Source: Spartobacteria bacterium LR76 (GTDB taxonomy: Bacteria; Verrucomicrobiota; Verrucomicrobiia; Chthoniobacterales; Terrimicrobiaceae). From it: DNA of 64,000 bases. The position numbers and the translations under genes were made by a program. Below, in pieces: positions 26,427 through 35,074 of the stretch (the stretch's first letter is position 1; every line of letters begins with the position of its first letter). The stretch is from NCBI GenBank assembly GCA_003054655.1, contig QAYZ01000016.1, forward strand, positions 868,001 to 932,000, written 5' to 3'. The notes beneath the pieces are model-generated. The model saw only the letters and a program-made list of their open reading frames with translations, searched no databases and had not been told where the DNA came from.

Positions 26427-28034
26427 CGATCTGGCATAGCGTCCGATGAGGCGGTGGAGCCGGCGGTCCTCGAGGTCAAAGTCATACTCGATCCTTTTGC
26501 GCATCTCCTCGGAGATCTCTCCGCGAGAACGCATCTCGGCGAGGCGGAGGCGGATATTCTGAAACAACGCCGGGAAAACCGTCATGTCGCAATCGAATAT
26601 GCTCTCGGTCTGAAGCTGCGGTGACTCGATGCGGATCTGCAAATGATGCGCCCGCTGAGCATAGTTGTCGCGCCACAGCCGCAACGAGGCCTTTTCCGCC
26701 TCATCGGACTTGGTTGCGATGATTTCCTCTATTTCGTCCACCAAGCCCTGCATGAGGGCAAGCCGGGCGCGAGCCTCGCCAAGGTAGGTCTCGTCCTCCT
26801 CCTCGACCTTCAGCTTGCGCATCAGCCACGGCAGGGAGAGACCTTGGAAGACCAGGGTCACAAAGATGACGGAAAAGGTCAGGAACAGGATGAGATGCCG
26901 GAAAGGAAAGGGCTCTCCTGTCGCAGTTGTCTCAGGCAGAGCCATCGCGGCAGCCAGGGACACCACACCCCGCATGCCAGCCCAGGAGGCCGCGACCAAC
27001 TCCCGCCACGGCAGACGCTCCTGCCGGCGCACCTCGGCAACAAGAATCCGTTGAAGAAGCGCGAGGGGAAAGATCCACGCGAAGCGAATCGCGACCACGA
27101 CAAGAGAAACTCCGATGCCCAACAGGATCAGGACCGCGGGATTCCAATCTCCCGCGAGGCCCGCCCAGATCGCAGGAAACTGGAGGCCGATGAGAATGAA
27201 GACCACGCCATTGAGCAGATAATCAATGAACCTCCAGATCGTTTCCCGCTGGAGCCGGTTCTCCGGTGAAAGGGTCTCCCAGGCGTGATGCCCCAGATGC
27301 AGCCCGGCCGTCACGACCGCAAGCACGCCGGAACAGCCAAAATGCTCGCACGGCAGATAGGCGATGTAGGGAGTCAAAATGGTCAAGGTGACCTGAACAG
27401 CCGAATCCGAAAGCTCCCGATGGACATAAGCGACAACCCAGCCCACAGCCCAGCCAAACGCCACGCCTCCCAGGGATTCCCAGACAAAATCCCCGCCCGC
27501 CTGGGACAGGGAAAACGATCCCGTCACCACGGCCGCGACGGCGAACTGATAGGCGACCAGACCGCTGGAGTCATTGATCAGGCTCTCGCCTTCCAGGATC
27601 GTGGACAAGCGCCTGGGCACCCGGAGATTTTTCAGCACGGAGTTTGCCGCGACAGCATCCGGTGGCGATACGATGGCCCCCAGCACGAACCCTGTCGCCA
27701 GCGTCATGCCCGGAATGATCCAATGCGCGGCATACCCCACCCCGACCATCGTGGCCAGAACGAGCCCGACCGCCAGAGCGAAGATAGGAATGAGATTGGC
27801 CCGGAAATCCTCCCACGGGAAGTTCCATGCCGCCGAGAAAATGAGCGGCGGCAGAAAAATGATGAGCACCAGCTCCGGGTCGAGCTTCACCACCGGGAGA
27901 TTGGGCAGGAAAGCGATCCCCAGCCCGGCGATGACAAGCAGGATGGGAAACGGGAAACGTAACCGCTCGGCGACCACAGAGAGCACCCCGACCAGGCCGA
28001 GAAGGAGCAGCAGCGTCTCAATTTTTTCTACCAT
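26400..28034 (-). CDS. CPA1-type Na+/H+ antiporter
   Basis: The 544-residue protein has about 12 hydrophobic segments (about 5-400) typical of NhaP/CPA1 exchangers, including GAIVSPPDAVAAN and LINDSSGLVAYQF, the paired acidic motif region of the transport site. A hydrophilic C-terminal tail (about 410-544) is rich in Arg and Glu and would be cytoplasmic. It exchanges Na+ or K+ for protons across the inner membrane. Its stop lies inside the end of the convergent Mpv17-like gene. Confidence 0.93.
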   Translation of the reverse strand: MVEKIETLLLLLGLVGVLSVVAERLRFPFPILLVIAGLGIAFLPNLPVVKLDPELVLIIFLPPLIFSAAWNFPWEDFRANLIPIFALAVGLVLATMVGVGYAAHWIIPGMTLATGFVLGAIVSPPDAVAANSVLKNLRVPRRLSTILEGESLINDSSGLVAYQFAVAAVVTGSFSLSQAGGDFVWESLGGVAFGWAVGWVVAYVHRELSDSAVQVTLTILTPYIAYLPCEHFGCSGVLAVVTAGLHLGHHAWETLSPENRLQRETIWRFIDYLLNGVVFILIGLQFPAIWAGLAGDWNPAVLILLGIGVSLVVVAIRFAWIFPLALLQRILVAEVRRQERLPWRELVAASWAGMRGVVSLAAAMALPETTATGEPFPFRHLILFLTFSVIFVTLVFQGLSLPWLMRKLKVEEEDETYLGEARARLALMQGLVDEIEEIIATKSDEAEKASLRLWRDNYAQRAHHLQIRIESPQLQTESIFDCDMTVFPALFQNIRLRLAEMRSRGEISEEMRKRIEYDFDLEDRRLHRLIGRYARSSAAKSRSR

Positions 28035-28116
28035 TGCCCAGGCACATTAGCCCACCATGCAGGCAGGTCAAAGACCTTGCACTCTGGCCACCTTGCGCGC
28101 ATTATTAGAAAATATT

Positions 28117-29232
28117 ATGATTCCCATCGAGCATACCGATCCCGTCAATACGAAGATTCTCTCCGTCTCCGAGGATAAAATCACGGGATTCGTCCGGGAA
28201 CCCTTTCAGGAAATCGCCAGCCGTTGCGATCTCCCGCTTGAAACTGTGCTGGAGCGCATCCGCACCATGCTGGCTGCCGGGACCATCCGCCGCGTCCGGC
28301 AGACCCTCCTCGCCACCAATCTCGCCGAGGGCGCTCTGGTGGCGTGGCGCGTGCCGGAAAACAAACTCGACAGCGCATTTGAGGACATGTTCCAAAACGA
28401 CCCCTACACCGGGCATGTCGTCGTCCGTTCCACCGAGGCAAACATCCCGGGAAAGGCGTTCAAACTCTGGACCACGCTCAAGGTGCCGGCCGGCTATTCC
28501 CTCGACGCCCATTGTGAAATCCTCATGCGCCGCACGGGCGCGGATGCGTATCGGCTGATGCCGGCCAAGGGCATTTTTGCCCTCGGTGTTGGTCACGTCC
28601 GCCGCTCCAAGATCCAGCCCGGCGATCGCTGTGAAGGGCCAGCCAAGATGCACAAGGTCGAAACGATCAAACTGACGGATCACGAATGGCGCATCCTCAC
28701 GGCGCTCAAGCGGGAGTTTGCCCCGGACGAGATTCGCGAACCCGCCTGGACCACGCGAGCCGCGGAGGCGGGTGTGAGCCTCGAGGAATTCTTTGCCGTG
28801 GCGGAATCCCTCGCCGCCCGCAAGCTGGTCGGCCGCTTTTCCACCTTCCTTGAGCACGTCAAGCCGAACCAGAGCGGCGCACGTGTCACCCGTTTCAACG
28901 CCCTTTTCCATTGGGCCGTCCCTCCCGGTCGTGAGATCGAGGCCGGCAGTGAAGTCGGCCGCCACGAGGTCCTGACGCATTGCTACTGGCGCGACGGCGG
29001 GCCGGAGTTCAACAACGTCAACATCATGGCCGTGGCCCATGGCACGGACCGCGAGCGTGTACTGGAGCACAAGGCGGCGATCGACCGCCACCTCGAGGAG
29101 GCAGGCGTTCCCGTCACCTATACCAACGTCTTCTGGGGAGGACGCAGTGAGATCAAACCCTCCGAGATCTCCCCGATCGCCTACGAGGAGTGGTTTCGCA
29201 AGAACTCCGCTCCTTCATTGACCAATGCCTGA
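28117..29232 (+). CDS. Double-domain Lrp/AsnC-like protein resembling siroheme decarboxylase AhbA/AhbB
   Basis: ATG 28117 (MIPIEHTD) is used; an ATG at 28057 is a weaker start. The 371-residue protein has two copies of an HTH-plus-ferredoxin-like unit. The first (about 10-165) has REPFQEIASRCDLPLETVL and a PAKGIFALGVGH strand. The second (about 190-350) has a WAVPPG strand and the motif THCYWRDGGPEFNNVN followed by MAVAHG, close to the SHCYxR...YNLFTMxHG signature of AhbA/AhbB/NirDLGH. AhbA and AhbB are normally separate subunits of siroheme decarboxylase. Here they look fused. No other heme or d1-heme gene is near. Confidence 0.6.
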   Translation: MIPIEHTDPVNTKILSVSEDKITGFVREPFQEIASRCDLPLETVLERIRTMLAAGTIRRVRQTLLATNLAEGALVAWRVPENKLDSAFEDMFQNDPYTGHVVVRSTEANIPGKAFKLWTTLKVPAGYSLDAHCEILMRRTGADAYRLMPAKGIFALGVGHVRRSKIQPGDRCEGPAKMHKVETIKLTDHEWRILTALKREFAPDEIREPAWTTRAAEAGVSLEEFFAVAESLAARKLVGRFSTFLEHVKPNQSGARVTRFNALFHWAVPPGREIEAGSEVGRHEVLTHCYWRDGGPEFNNVNIMAVAHGTDRERVLEHKAAIDRHLEEAGVPVTYTNVFWGGRSEIKPSEISPIAYEEWFRKNSAPSLTNA

Positions 29233-29253
29233 ACAGGCTCTGGAGCGAGCCGT

Positions 29254-29418
29254 CTACTGTGCGGCTCGCTCGATTTTCTGGCCGACACTCTCAATACCGG
29301 ACCCGACATCGTAAACGGCGTTGTCGACAGTGCGTCCAGCACGTTGCGCCGGACCTCCCGGCCCGCTTCAAGCGGCCAGGGCCAAGGTGGAACAGAGAAG
29401 AGCGAGGCGGATGAACAT
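29254..29418 (-). pseudogene. Entericidin-like small lipoprotein with TGA at the lipobox cysteine codon
   Basis: ATG at 29418, preceded by AGGAAA, opens a 54-codon frame closed by TAG at 29254-29256. Codons 1-16 read as a hydrophobic lipoprotein signal (ending LALAA). Codon 17 is TGA (29368-29370), exactly where the lipobox cysteine belongs, and codons 18-54 continue as a short amphipathic helical peptide (SGPGGPAQRAG, then ESVGQKIERAAQ) of the entericidin type. The intact frame on both sides argues against a random coincidence. It may be a one-base nonsense mutation of TGC/TGT, a sequencing error, or recoding. A GC hairpin (29348-29362) lies five bases after the TGA. The gene starts 13 bases after the smc stop. 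Confidence 0.6.
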
Positions 29419-29423
29419 GGTAG

Positions 29424-29441
29424 CGATTTCCTAGGAAATCG
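29424..29441. repeat. Perfect 18-bp palindrome across the smc stop codon
   Basis: The 18 bases equal their own reverse complement. They contain the smc stop codon (29431-29433) and the AGGAA ribosome binding site of the small lipoprotein gene. In RNA they could fold as a 7-bp stem with a CTAG loop and hide that binding site, so translation of the downstream gene may depend on ribosomes terminating at smc. This is an inference from the fold alone. Confidence 0.5.
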
Positions 29442-32400
29442 TTCCTGATTTGTCATCCGGATTCTCCGGCTCCGGATTTTCTGCAACAGGCTCGATGGAC
29501 AGATCCACAAGCACGGTCTCTTCGATCTCCGGGTCGGTGGAGGCAGGCTCAGCGGATAGGTCGACCAAGACCGTTTCCGGAGACTCCTCGCCGACCGGCA
29601 CGTCGGAAAAGTCCACCAATACGGTGTCTTCAGTCGATTGCTCATCAGAAACCGGGTCGGCAGAGAGATCAACGAGAACCGTCTCGCCTTCCGATAGTTC
29701 TTCGTTCGCTGAAGCGGCAGAGAAATCGACCAGCACGGCTTCTTCCGGCTCCTGTTCGGCAACGAGGACATTACCTGGCACGGATGCCTCTTGATCCTCT
29801 GCCTTTTCTTCCGGTGCCGCACCAAACTCAGCCCGTTCGCGCTCGCTCTGGAGGTCGCCGTGTTTTCCGAAAACCTCGGCCACGCTCTTGGGCTGTTCGG
29901 TGCCCTTCGCCGCGCTTTCCTCCTTGGTGGTAAACTTGACGCTCACGAGTTTGCTCACGCCGTGCTCCTCCATCGTCACGCCATACAGCATGTCGGCGCG
30001 GCTGATCGTGCGCTTGTTGTGCGTAATGACCACGAACTGGCTCTGGCCCACGAAGCGGTCGAGGATCTTGACGAATCGGCTGATGTTGGACTCATCCAGC
30101 GGCGCGTCCATCTCGTCCAGCACGCAGAACGGGCTGGGCTTCACCATGTAGATGGCGAAAAGAAGGGCGACGGCCGTCATGGTGCGTTCGCCGCCGGAAA
30201 GCAGCGAAATGCTCTGGAGTTGCTTACCGGGAGGCTTGGCGATGATCTCGATACCGCACTCGAGGGGATCGCTGTCATCCATGAGCATCAGGTTGGCACG
30301 CCCACCGCCAAACAGTTCGTTAAACATGAACTGGAAGTTCTCGCGGATCTTCACGAACGTCTCGGCGAAGAGTTCCTTCGTGGTGCGGTTGATCTTGGAA
30401 ATGACCTCAAGCAACTCGGTCTTGGAGTTCACCAGATCCTCGTTCTGCTTCTCCAGGAAATTCTGGCGCTGCTCGAGTTCCTCGTACTCCTGGATGGCTT
30501 CCAGGTTCACCGGCCCCATCGAGTCAATGCGCTCGGTCAGCTCGGCGACAAGTTCCTCGATGTGATCCCAGTTCAGCGGCTCCTGCGGTTCGGTCGGCAG
30601 CTCGGGAGACTCCTCCGGTTGAGCCGCAGCCGGTGGTTCCGGAGCAGCTTCGCCGCCGTCGACTGCGGCGGCATCGCCGCCGGAATTGCGCTTTTTGATG
30701 CGCTCGCGGTAGGCGCACACCAGGCCGTAGGCGTCGGGTTCGAAAGCCTCCAGATCGGTCTGGTAGCGCTGAGAGACATGATTGCGCAGATTCTCCATGC
30801 GCATTTCCACCTGGGCGATGCGTACCTCCAGGCGGCCGCGCTGCTCCTGCAACTGCACGAGATTCTGGCGAGCGGCGCGGAGGGCGATTTCGATCGCCTC
30901 GGCTTCGCCGTAAACCTCCGAGCGAGCCGCGACGAGCGCCGCCCCCTGGGTTTCCAGCGACATGACCTCCTCCTGCCATTCCCCGATCGAGGATTGCAAC
31001 GTGGCGCTTTCCGCCTGGAGAGCGTCAATACGAGCCTCGTAGTTGGAAATATCTTGGCGGCGGGCATCGAGAAGCTCGGCGAGTTCCGCCAGCCGGGCCG
31101 ACATCGGGCCGCGCTGGCGGCTGAGATTTTCCTGCTGCTGGCGCTCGGTGGCCACGCGTACGCGCACCTCGTTCAACTGCTCGACGGCGACATTTTCGCG
31201 CTCGCGCGCAACAAGGACGTGATTCTCGGCATCGGAGCGGCGCACCCGGGCCTGCTCGATGGTGGAGGCGGCCTCGGCGATGTTCATCTCGAGGTTCTGC
31301 ACGTGGGCGAGGCTGGCGCGGAGCGATTCGCTCAACTGCACGGTCTCGCGGGCAAAGGACTCGCGGCGCGTCTCAAGGTCGCTGTATTGACGTTCGGCCA
31401 GCTTCTTTTCGTTCTGGATGGCCGCGCTTTCCACCTGCGCATGCTGCAAGGCATCGCGGGAGGCGAGCAGGCGATCCTGCGCGTCGTCGAGCGCCTGCAT
31501 GGCATCGGCCCGTGTGCCGGCATGCACCTCCAGCTTTTGGATGACCTGCGTAAGGGCTTCATCGAGTTCGGCAATCTGCGCCTTGCGAACCAGCGTTGAC
31601 TGGCCAGAGTTCTCTCCCGAGGCTCCGCCGCGAACGATGCCTTCGCGGGTGATCAATTCGCCCGCCAGCGTCACCACGCCGAGATACGGATGCTGCGCCT
31701 TGATCCGGAACGCAGCCTCCAAACTCTCGACCACGGCGATATCGGCGAGCAAAGCCACGGCAAAAGCACGGGCATCGCCCTCCGCATTGACGCAGGAGGA
31801 AGCCCAGGCAATCGCACCCTCCGGGAGCAGGTCGCCCTTTTGCTCGCTCGGGCGAATCCACTCGCTAGGGATGAGCGCCGCCTTGCCGAGCTTTTTGCCC
31901 GCGAGTGTTGCGATGGCCGCCTCGGCGACCATGGAATCCTTGAATATAATCGCCTGCAGCGAAGAACCCAGAGCGGCCTCGATGGCAGGAATGAAGCGCT
32001 GCTCGACCTGAATATTGTCTGCCAGCGCCCCTTGGATGGCTGGGCGGTAAAAATTCGGGTCGTCCAGCCCTCGAAGGACGGTCTGCGTGCCCTCGTCGTA
32101 CCCCTCGCCCTGCTCCTGGAGCTGGCGCAGCACCTCGAGGCGGGACTCGATGCCCGTGGCCTCGCGGGAAACGGCGTTCATCGCATTCTCGGCGTTTTGA
32201 CGTGCGAGTTGGGCGGCTTCGTAGGCCGACTGGGCCTCCGACTGCTCGATCTGGGAAAACTCAACGGCGTGAACCGAGGCCTCCTCGCGATGGCGGATCT
32301 CCTCCAGGCGGGCCTGGAGTTCGCCGACCGCCTGGGCAGCGGCCTCTGCCTCGCCCTGCAACAGGCGGAGACGGGTTTCGCCAGCTTCACGCCGTCCCGC

Positions 32401-33615
32401 CGCAGCGGAAATGTCATTACGGAGCGAACCAAGACGCCCCTCGTGCCGGGAGATCTCGGAGTTGATCTCCTGGATCTGGCGCTCGGCTATCATGCGCTCC
32501 TCGCGAGCCATCCGTACGCGATCCGTATGCTCGTTCAGCGTGCTTTCATGATCCCGGAGCGTGGTGATCATCTGCTCCAGCAGGATGTCGGTCTGCTCGA
32601 TCTGCTCCTGCTGGGCGCGGATTTTTTCTTCGGCGGCCGCGATGTCGAGACGGTGGCGATCGATCAGGGTCGACGCCTCTTCGCAACGCTCGGCATTGGT
32701 TGAAATGCGGTTCTCGGCGGAGAAAACCCGGTTGCGGAGATTCTGGATGCTCTCGCGCAGCTCCCCCATCTGGCCGTCGAGTTCGTCAATACGAGCGCGG
32801 TAGCCAGAGAGTTCCGCTTCCTGCTGGGCGATCTCGGTTTCATGGACCCCGCGGTTCGACTCCCCCTGGTCGAGCTGCTGGCGGATGGTGGTGAGTTCCT
32901 CAGAGAGCTGCCGGTAGTTCTTATGCGAAAGGTGGACGTCGAAAATCCGGAGGTCCTGCATGAAGGCCTGATACCGGCGGGCCTTGGAAGCCTGACGCTG
33001 AAGAGAGCCGATCTGGCGGCGCACTTCCTTGATGATGTCCTGGACGCGGAGGAGGTTGGCCTCGGTGTACTCCAGTTTGCGCAGGGCCTCTTTTTTTTGC
33101 GCCTTATATTTGGTAATACCAGCCGCCTCTTCAAAGATGGCGCGGCGATCCTCCGGGCGGCTGCTCAGGATGAGGTCGATCTTTCCCTGCTCCATGATGG
33201 AGTAGGCGCTGCGGCCCACACCCGTATCCATGAAGAGCTGGTGAATGTCCTTGAGGCGACAGGGGGTCTTGTTGAGAAAGTACTCGCTCTTGCCGTCACG
33301 GTAAACGCGCCGGGTGATGCAGACTTCGTTCCAGTCCACGCCGAGCTCCTTTTCGCACTCGGCAAAGGTCAGCGAAACCTCGGCCATGCCGAGCGCCTGC
33401 CGGCTGTCCGTACCGCTGAAAATGACATCCGACATTTCCCCGCCCCGGAGCGCTTTTGCAGATTGCTCACCCAGCACCCAGCGCATAGCATCGAGGACGT
33501 TCGATTTGCCACAGCCGTTGGGTCCCACGACGGCGGTCACGCCGCGATGGAAATTCAAAATCGTTCGCGGCGCGAACGACTTAAAGCCGAGCATTTCGAG
33601 GGATTGAAGATACAT
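29431..33615 (-). CDS. smc: Chromosome segregation protein SMC with repeat-bearing acidic C-terminal tail
   Basis: ATG at 33615 has a strong ribosome binding site (GAGGAGG) upstream. The 1394-residue protein has Walker A GPNGCGKS (31-38), long coiled-coil arms, a hinge near 500-680, and the C-terminal signature LLSGGERTM with Walker B FCVLDEMDAPLDESN. It condenses chromosomes with ScpA/ScpB, which are not in the window. After the head domain (about 1230) a non-canonical tail of about 140 residues follows. It is Glu-rich and holds five copies of VLVD[LF]S, spaced 19, 19, 17 and 19 residues. An Ala/Gln-rich acidic insertion (PPAAAQPEESPELPTEPQEP) also lies in the distal arm. Confidence 0.95.
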   Translation of the reverse strand: MYLQSLEMLGFKSFAPRTILNFHRGVTAVVGPNGCGKSNVLDAMRWVLGEQSAKALRGGEMSDVIFSGTDSRQALGMAEVSLTFAECEKELGVDWNEVCITRRVYRDGKSEYFLNKTPCRLKDIHQLFMDTGVGRSAYSIMEQGKIDLILSSRPEDRRAIFEEAAGITKYKAQKKEALRKLEYTEANLLRVQDIIKEVRRQIGSLQRQASKARRYQAFMQDLRIFDVHLSHKNYRQLSEELTTIRQQLDQGESNRGVHETEIAQQEAELSGYRARIDELDGQMGELRESIQNLRNRVFSAENRISTNAERCEEASTLIDRHRLDIAAAEEKIRAQQEQIEQTDILLEQMITTLRDHESTLNEHTDRVRMAREERMIAERQIQEINSEISRHEGRLGSLRNDISAAAGRREAGETRLRLLQGEAEAAAQAVGELQARLEEIRHREEASVHAVEFSQIEQSEAQSAYEAAQLARQNAENAMNAVSREATGIESRLEVLRQLQEQGEGYDEGTQTVLRGLDDPNFYRPAIQGALADNIQVEQRFIPAIEAALGSSLQAIIFKDSMVAEAAIATLAGKKLGKAALIPSEWIRPSEQKGDLLPEGAIAWASSCVNAEGDARAFAVALLADIAVVESLEAAFRIKAQHPYLGVVTLAGELITREGIVRGGASGENSGQSTLVRKAQIAELDEALTQVIQKLEVHAGTRADAMQALDDAQDRLLASRDALQHAQVESAAIQNEKKLAERQYSDLETRRESFARETVQLSESLRASLAHVQNLEMNIAEAASTIEQARVRRSDAENHVLVARERENVAVEQLNEVRVRVATERQQQENLSRQRGPMSARLAELAELLDARRQDISNYEARIDALQAESATLQSSIGEWQEEVMSLETQGAALVAARSEVYGEAEAIEIALRAARQNLVQLQEQRGRLEVRIAQVEMRMENLRNHVSQRYQTDLEAFEPDAYGLVCAYRERIKKRNSGGDAAAVDGGEAAPEPPAAAQPEESPELPTEPQEPLNWDHIEELVAELTERIDSMGPVNLEAIQEYEELEQRQNFLEKQNEDLVNSKTELLEVISKINRTTKELFAETFVKIRENFQFMFNELFGGGRANLMLMDDSDPLECGIEIIAKPPGKQLQSISLLSGGERTMTAVALLFAIYMVKPSPFCVLDEMDAPLDESNISRFVKILDRFVGQSQFVVITHNKRTISRADMLYGVTMEEHGVSKLVSVKFTTKEESAAKGTEQPKSVAEVFGKHGDLQSERERAEFGAAPEEKAEDQEASVPGNVLVAEQEPEEAVLVDFSAASANEELSEGETVLVDLSADPVSDEQSTEDTVLVDFSDVPVGEESPETVLVDLSAEPASTDPEIEETVLVDLSIEPVAENPEPENPDDKSGTIS

Positions 33616-33644
33616 GAGACCTCCTCTAGGGTTAGGTCTGCCCA

Positions 33645-33673
33645 CCAATAGGAGCGGGCAAAAACCTTGGCAA
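33645..33673 (-). promoter_or_regulatory. Candidate sigma-70-type promoter for smc
   Basis: Reading the minus strand, TTGCCA (33668-33673) and TATTGG (33645-33650) are separated by 17 bases. The predicted start would be about 20-25 bases before the smc ATG. The neighbouring AT-rich stretch 33681-33694 (near-palindromic CACTATATATTGTG) may be the divergent promoter region of the M20 gene. Confidence 0.45.
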
Positions 33674-33730
33674 GTAAAAACACTATATATTGTGGTCTCC
33701 TTTTGAGGCTCGCGCTACCTATTGAGTTTT

Positions 33731-35074
33731 ATGTCCGATTCCCGTCTCAACGATCTTCTTGATTTTCTGCGTTTTCCGAGCATCTCGACCCAGTCCGAAC
33801 ACGCCATCGACCTCCGGAACTGCGCGGAGTGGCTAAGGCAAAAGATCGAGAGCCTGGGAATGACCGCCGAAGTGCGGGAAACCGGAGGGCATCCAGCAGT
33901 GGTCGGTCGCACGCCGCACGATCCGGCAAAACGCACTCTCCTGATCTACGGACATTACGACGTCCAGCCTCCGGAACCACTGGAACTCTGGGAAACTCCG
34001 CCTTTTGAGCCCTCGATCCGCAATGAACGCATTTACGCGCGAGGGTCCACTGACAACAAAGGCCAGATCCTGGCCCACATCCTCGGCGTCGGAGAAGCCA
34101 TCGCCAGCGGCAAGCCGTTGCCGGTCAATGTGATCTTCCTCATCGAAGGCGAGGAGGAGATCGGCAGCGACCATCTCGCTCCCTTCCTGGAGCGTTACAA
34201 GGAGGACCTCGCATGCGACGTCATCGTCATTTCCGATACCGGAATGGCCGCCCATGGGTATCCAACTCTGACTTATGCGCTGCGCGGCATCAGCGCCCTG
34301 GAGTTCAAGGCCTCCGGCCCCGCCCTCGATCTGCACTCGGGGGTTTTCGGCGGCGCGGTCATGAATCCGGCGACCGCCGTGGCTCGGCTGATCGCGTCGC
34401 TGCACGATGAGGATGGCCGGGTGGCGATTCCGGGATTCTATGATGCGGTGGCCGACCTGCTCCCCTGGGAACGCGACGCGGCGGCAGCTCTGCCGATCGG
34501 GGACGAGAGCATCCGGGAACTGACCGGGGTGAGCGAACTCTTTGGCGAAAAGGGATACAACTCCATCGAGCGCATCGGGGGCCGGCCCACGGCCGAGGTA
34601 AATGGCATCGGCGGCGGCTACCAGGGCGAAGGCACCAAGACGGTACTGCCCCGGGAAGCCTTCGCGAAGCTGACATTCCGCCTCGTGCCAAACCAGCAGC
34701 CGGAAGAGATCCTGCGCCTCGCCGAGGCTCACCTCGTCAGCCATTGCCCGCCCGGCATCAAGCTGGAGATCACCAAGGGCCACTCGGGCGAACCGTATTT
34801 TGCCGACCCCACCTCGCCCGATGGATTGGCCGTTCAGCGCGCGCTGGAGCGTGTCTTTGGCCACAAACCTGCCCTCATGCGCGAGGGCGGCTCGATTCCC
34901 ATCGTCGTCGCCTTCCGCAACATTCTCGGCCCGGCGGCGCTCCTGCCGGGACTCGCCTCGCCGGATTGCCAGGCACACTCGCCGAACGAGAACTTCCCGA
35001 TCGAAAACTTCTACAATGGCATCAAGCTGAGCCAGGCGATCCTGGAGGAACTCGGCACGATTCCCTTGCGATGA
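33731..35074 (+). CDS. M20 family dipeptidase/metallopeptidase
   Basis: ATG 33731 (MSDSRLNDLL) begins a 447-residue protein with the M20 metal motif YGHYDVQP (His75), GSTDNKGQ (Asp108), the catalytic glutamate pair in EGEEEIGS (141-142) and ISDTGM. A dimerisation domain lies in the middle. It matches the CNDP-like/PepV-like group that cleaves dipeptides with two zinc or manganese ions. Its TGA overlaps the ATG of the MscS gene. It diverges from smc across a 115-base gap. Confidence 0.92.
   Translation: MSDSRLNDLLDFLRFPSISTQSEHAIDLRNCAEWLRQKIESLGMTAEVRETGGHPAVVGRTPHDPAKRTLLIYGHYDVQPPEPLELWETPPFEPSIRNERIYARGSTDNKGQILAHILGVGEAIASGKPLPVNVIFLIEGEEEIGSDHLAPFLERYKEDLACDVIVISDTGMAAHGYPTLTYALRGISALEFKASGPALDLHSGVFGGAVMNPATAVARLIASLHDEDGRVAIPGFYDAVADLLPWERDAAAALPIGDESIRELTGVSELFGEKGYNSIERIGGRPTAEVNGIGGGYQGEGTKTVLPREAFAKLTFRLVPNQQPEEILRLAEAHLVSHCPPGIKLEITKGHSGEPYFADPTSPDGLAVQRALERVFGHKPALMREGGSIPIVVAFRNILGPAALLPGLASPDCQAHSPNENFPIENFYNGIKLSQAILEELGTIPLR

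Noticed and set aside
29348-29362. Hairpin after the TGA codon as a selenocysteine insertion element
   Set aside because: The stem is only 5 bp and it starts five bases after the TGA, closer than the known bacterial element; the loop GGU alone is not convincing, so I keep it as a note rather than a feature.
29791-31599. 602-codon open frame on the plus strand
   Set aside because: It is antisense to the smc gene, whose motifs are clear; the long frame comes from GC-rich codon bias, and its protein has no recognisable domain.
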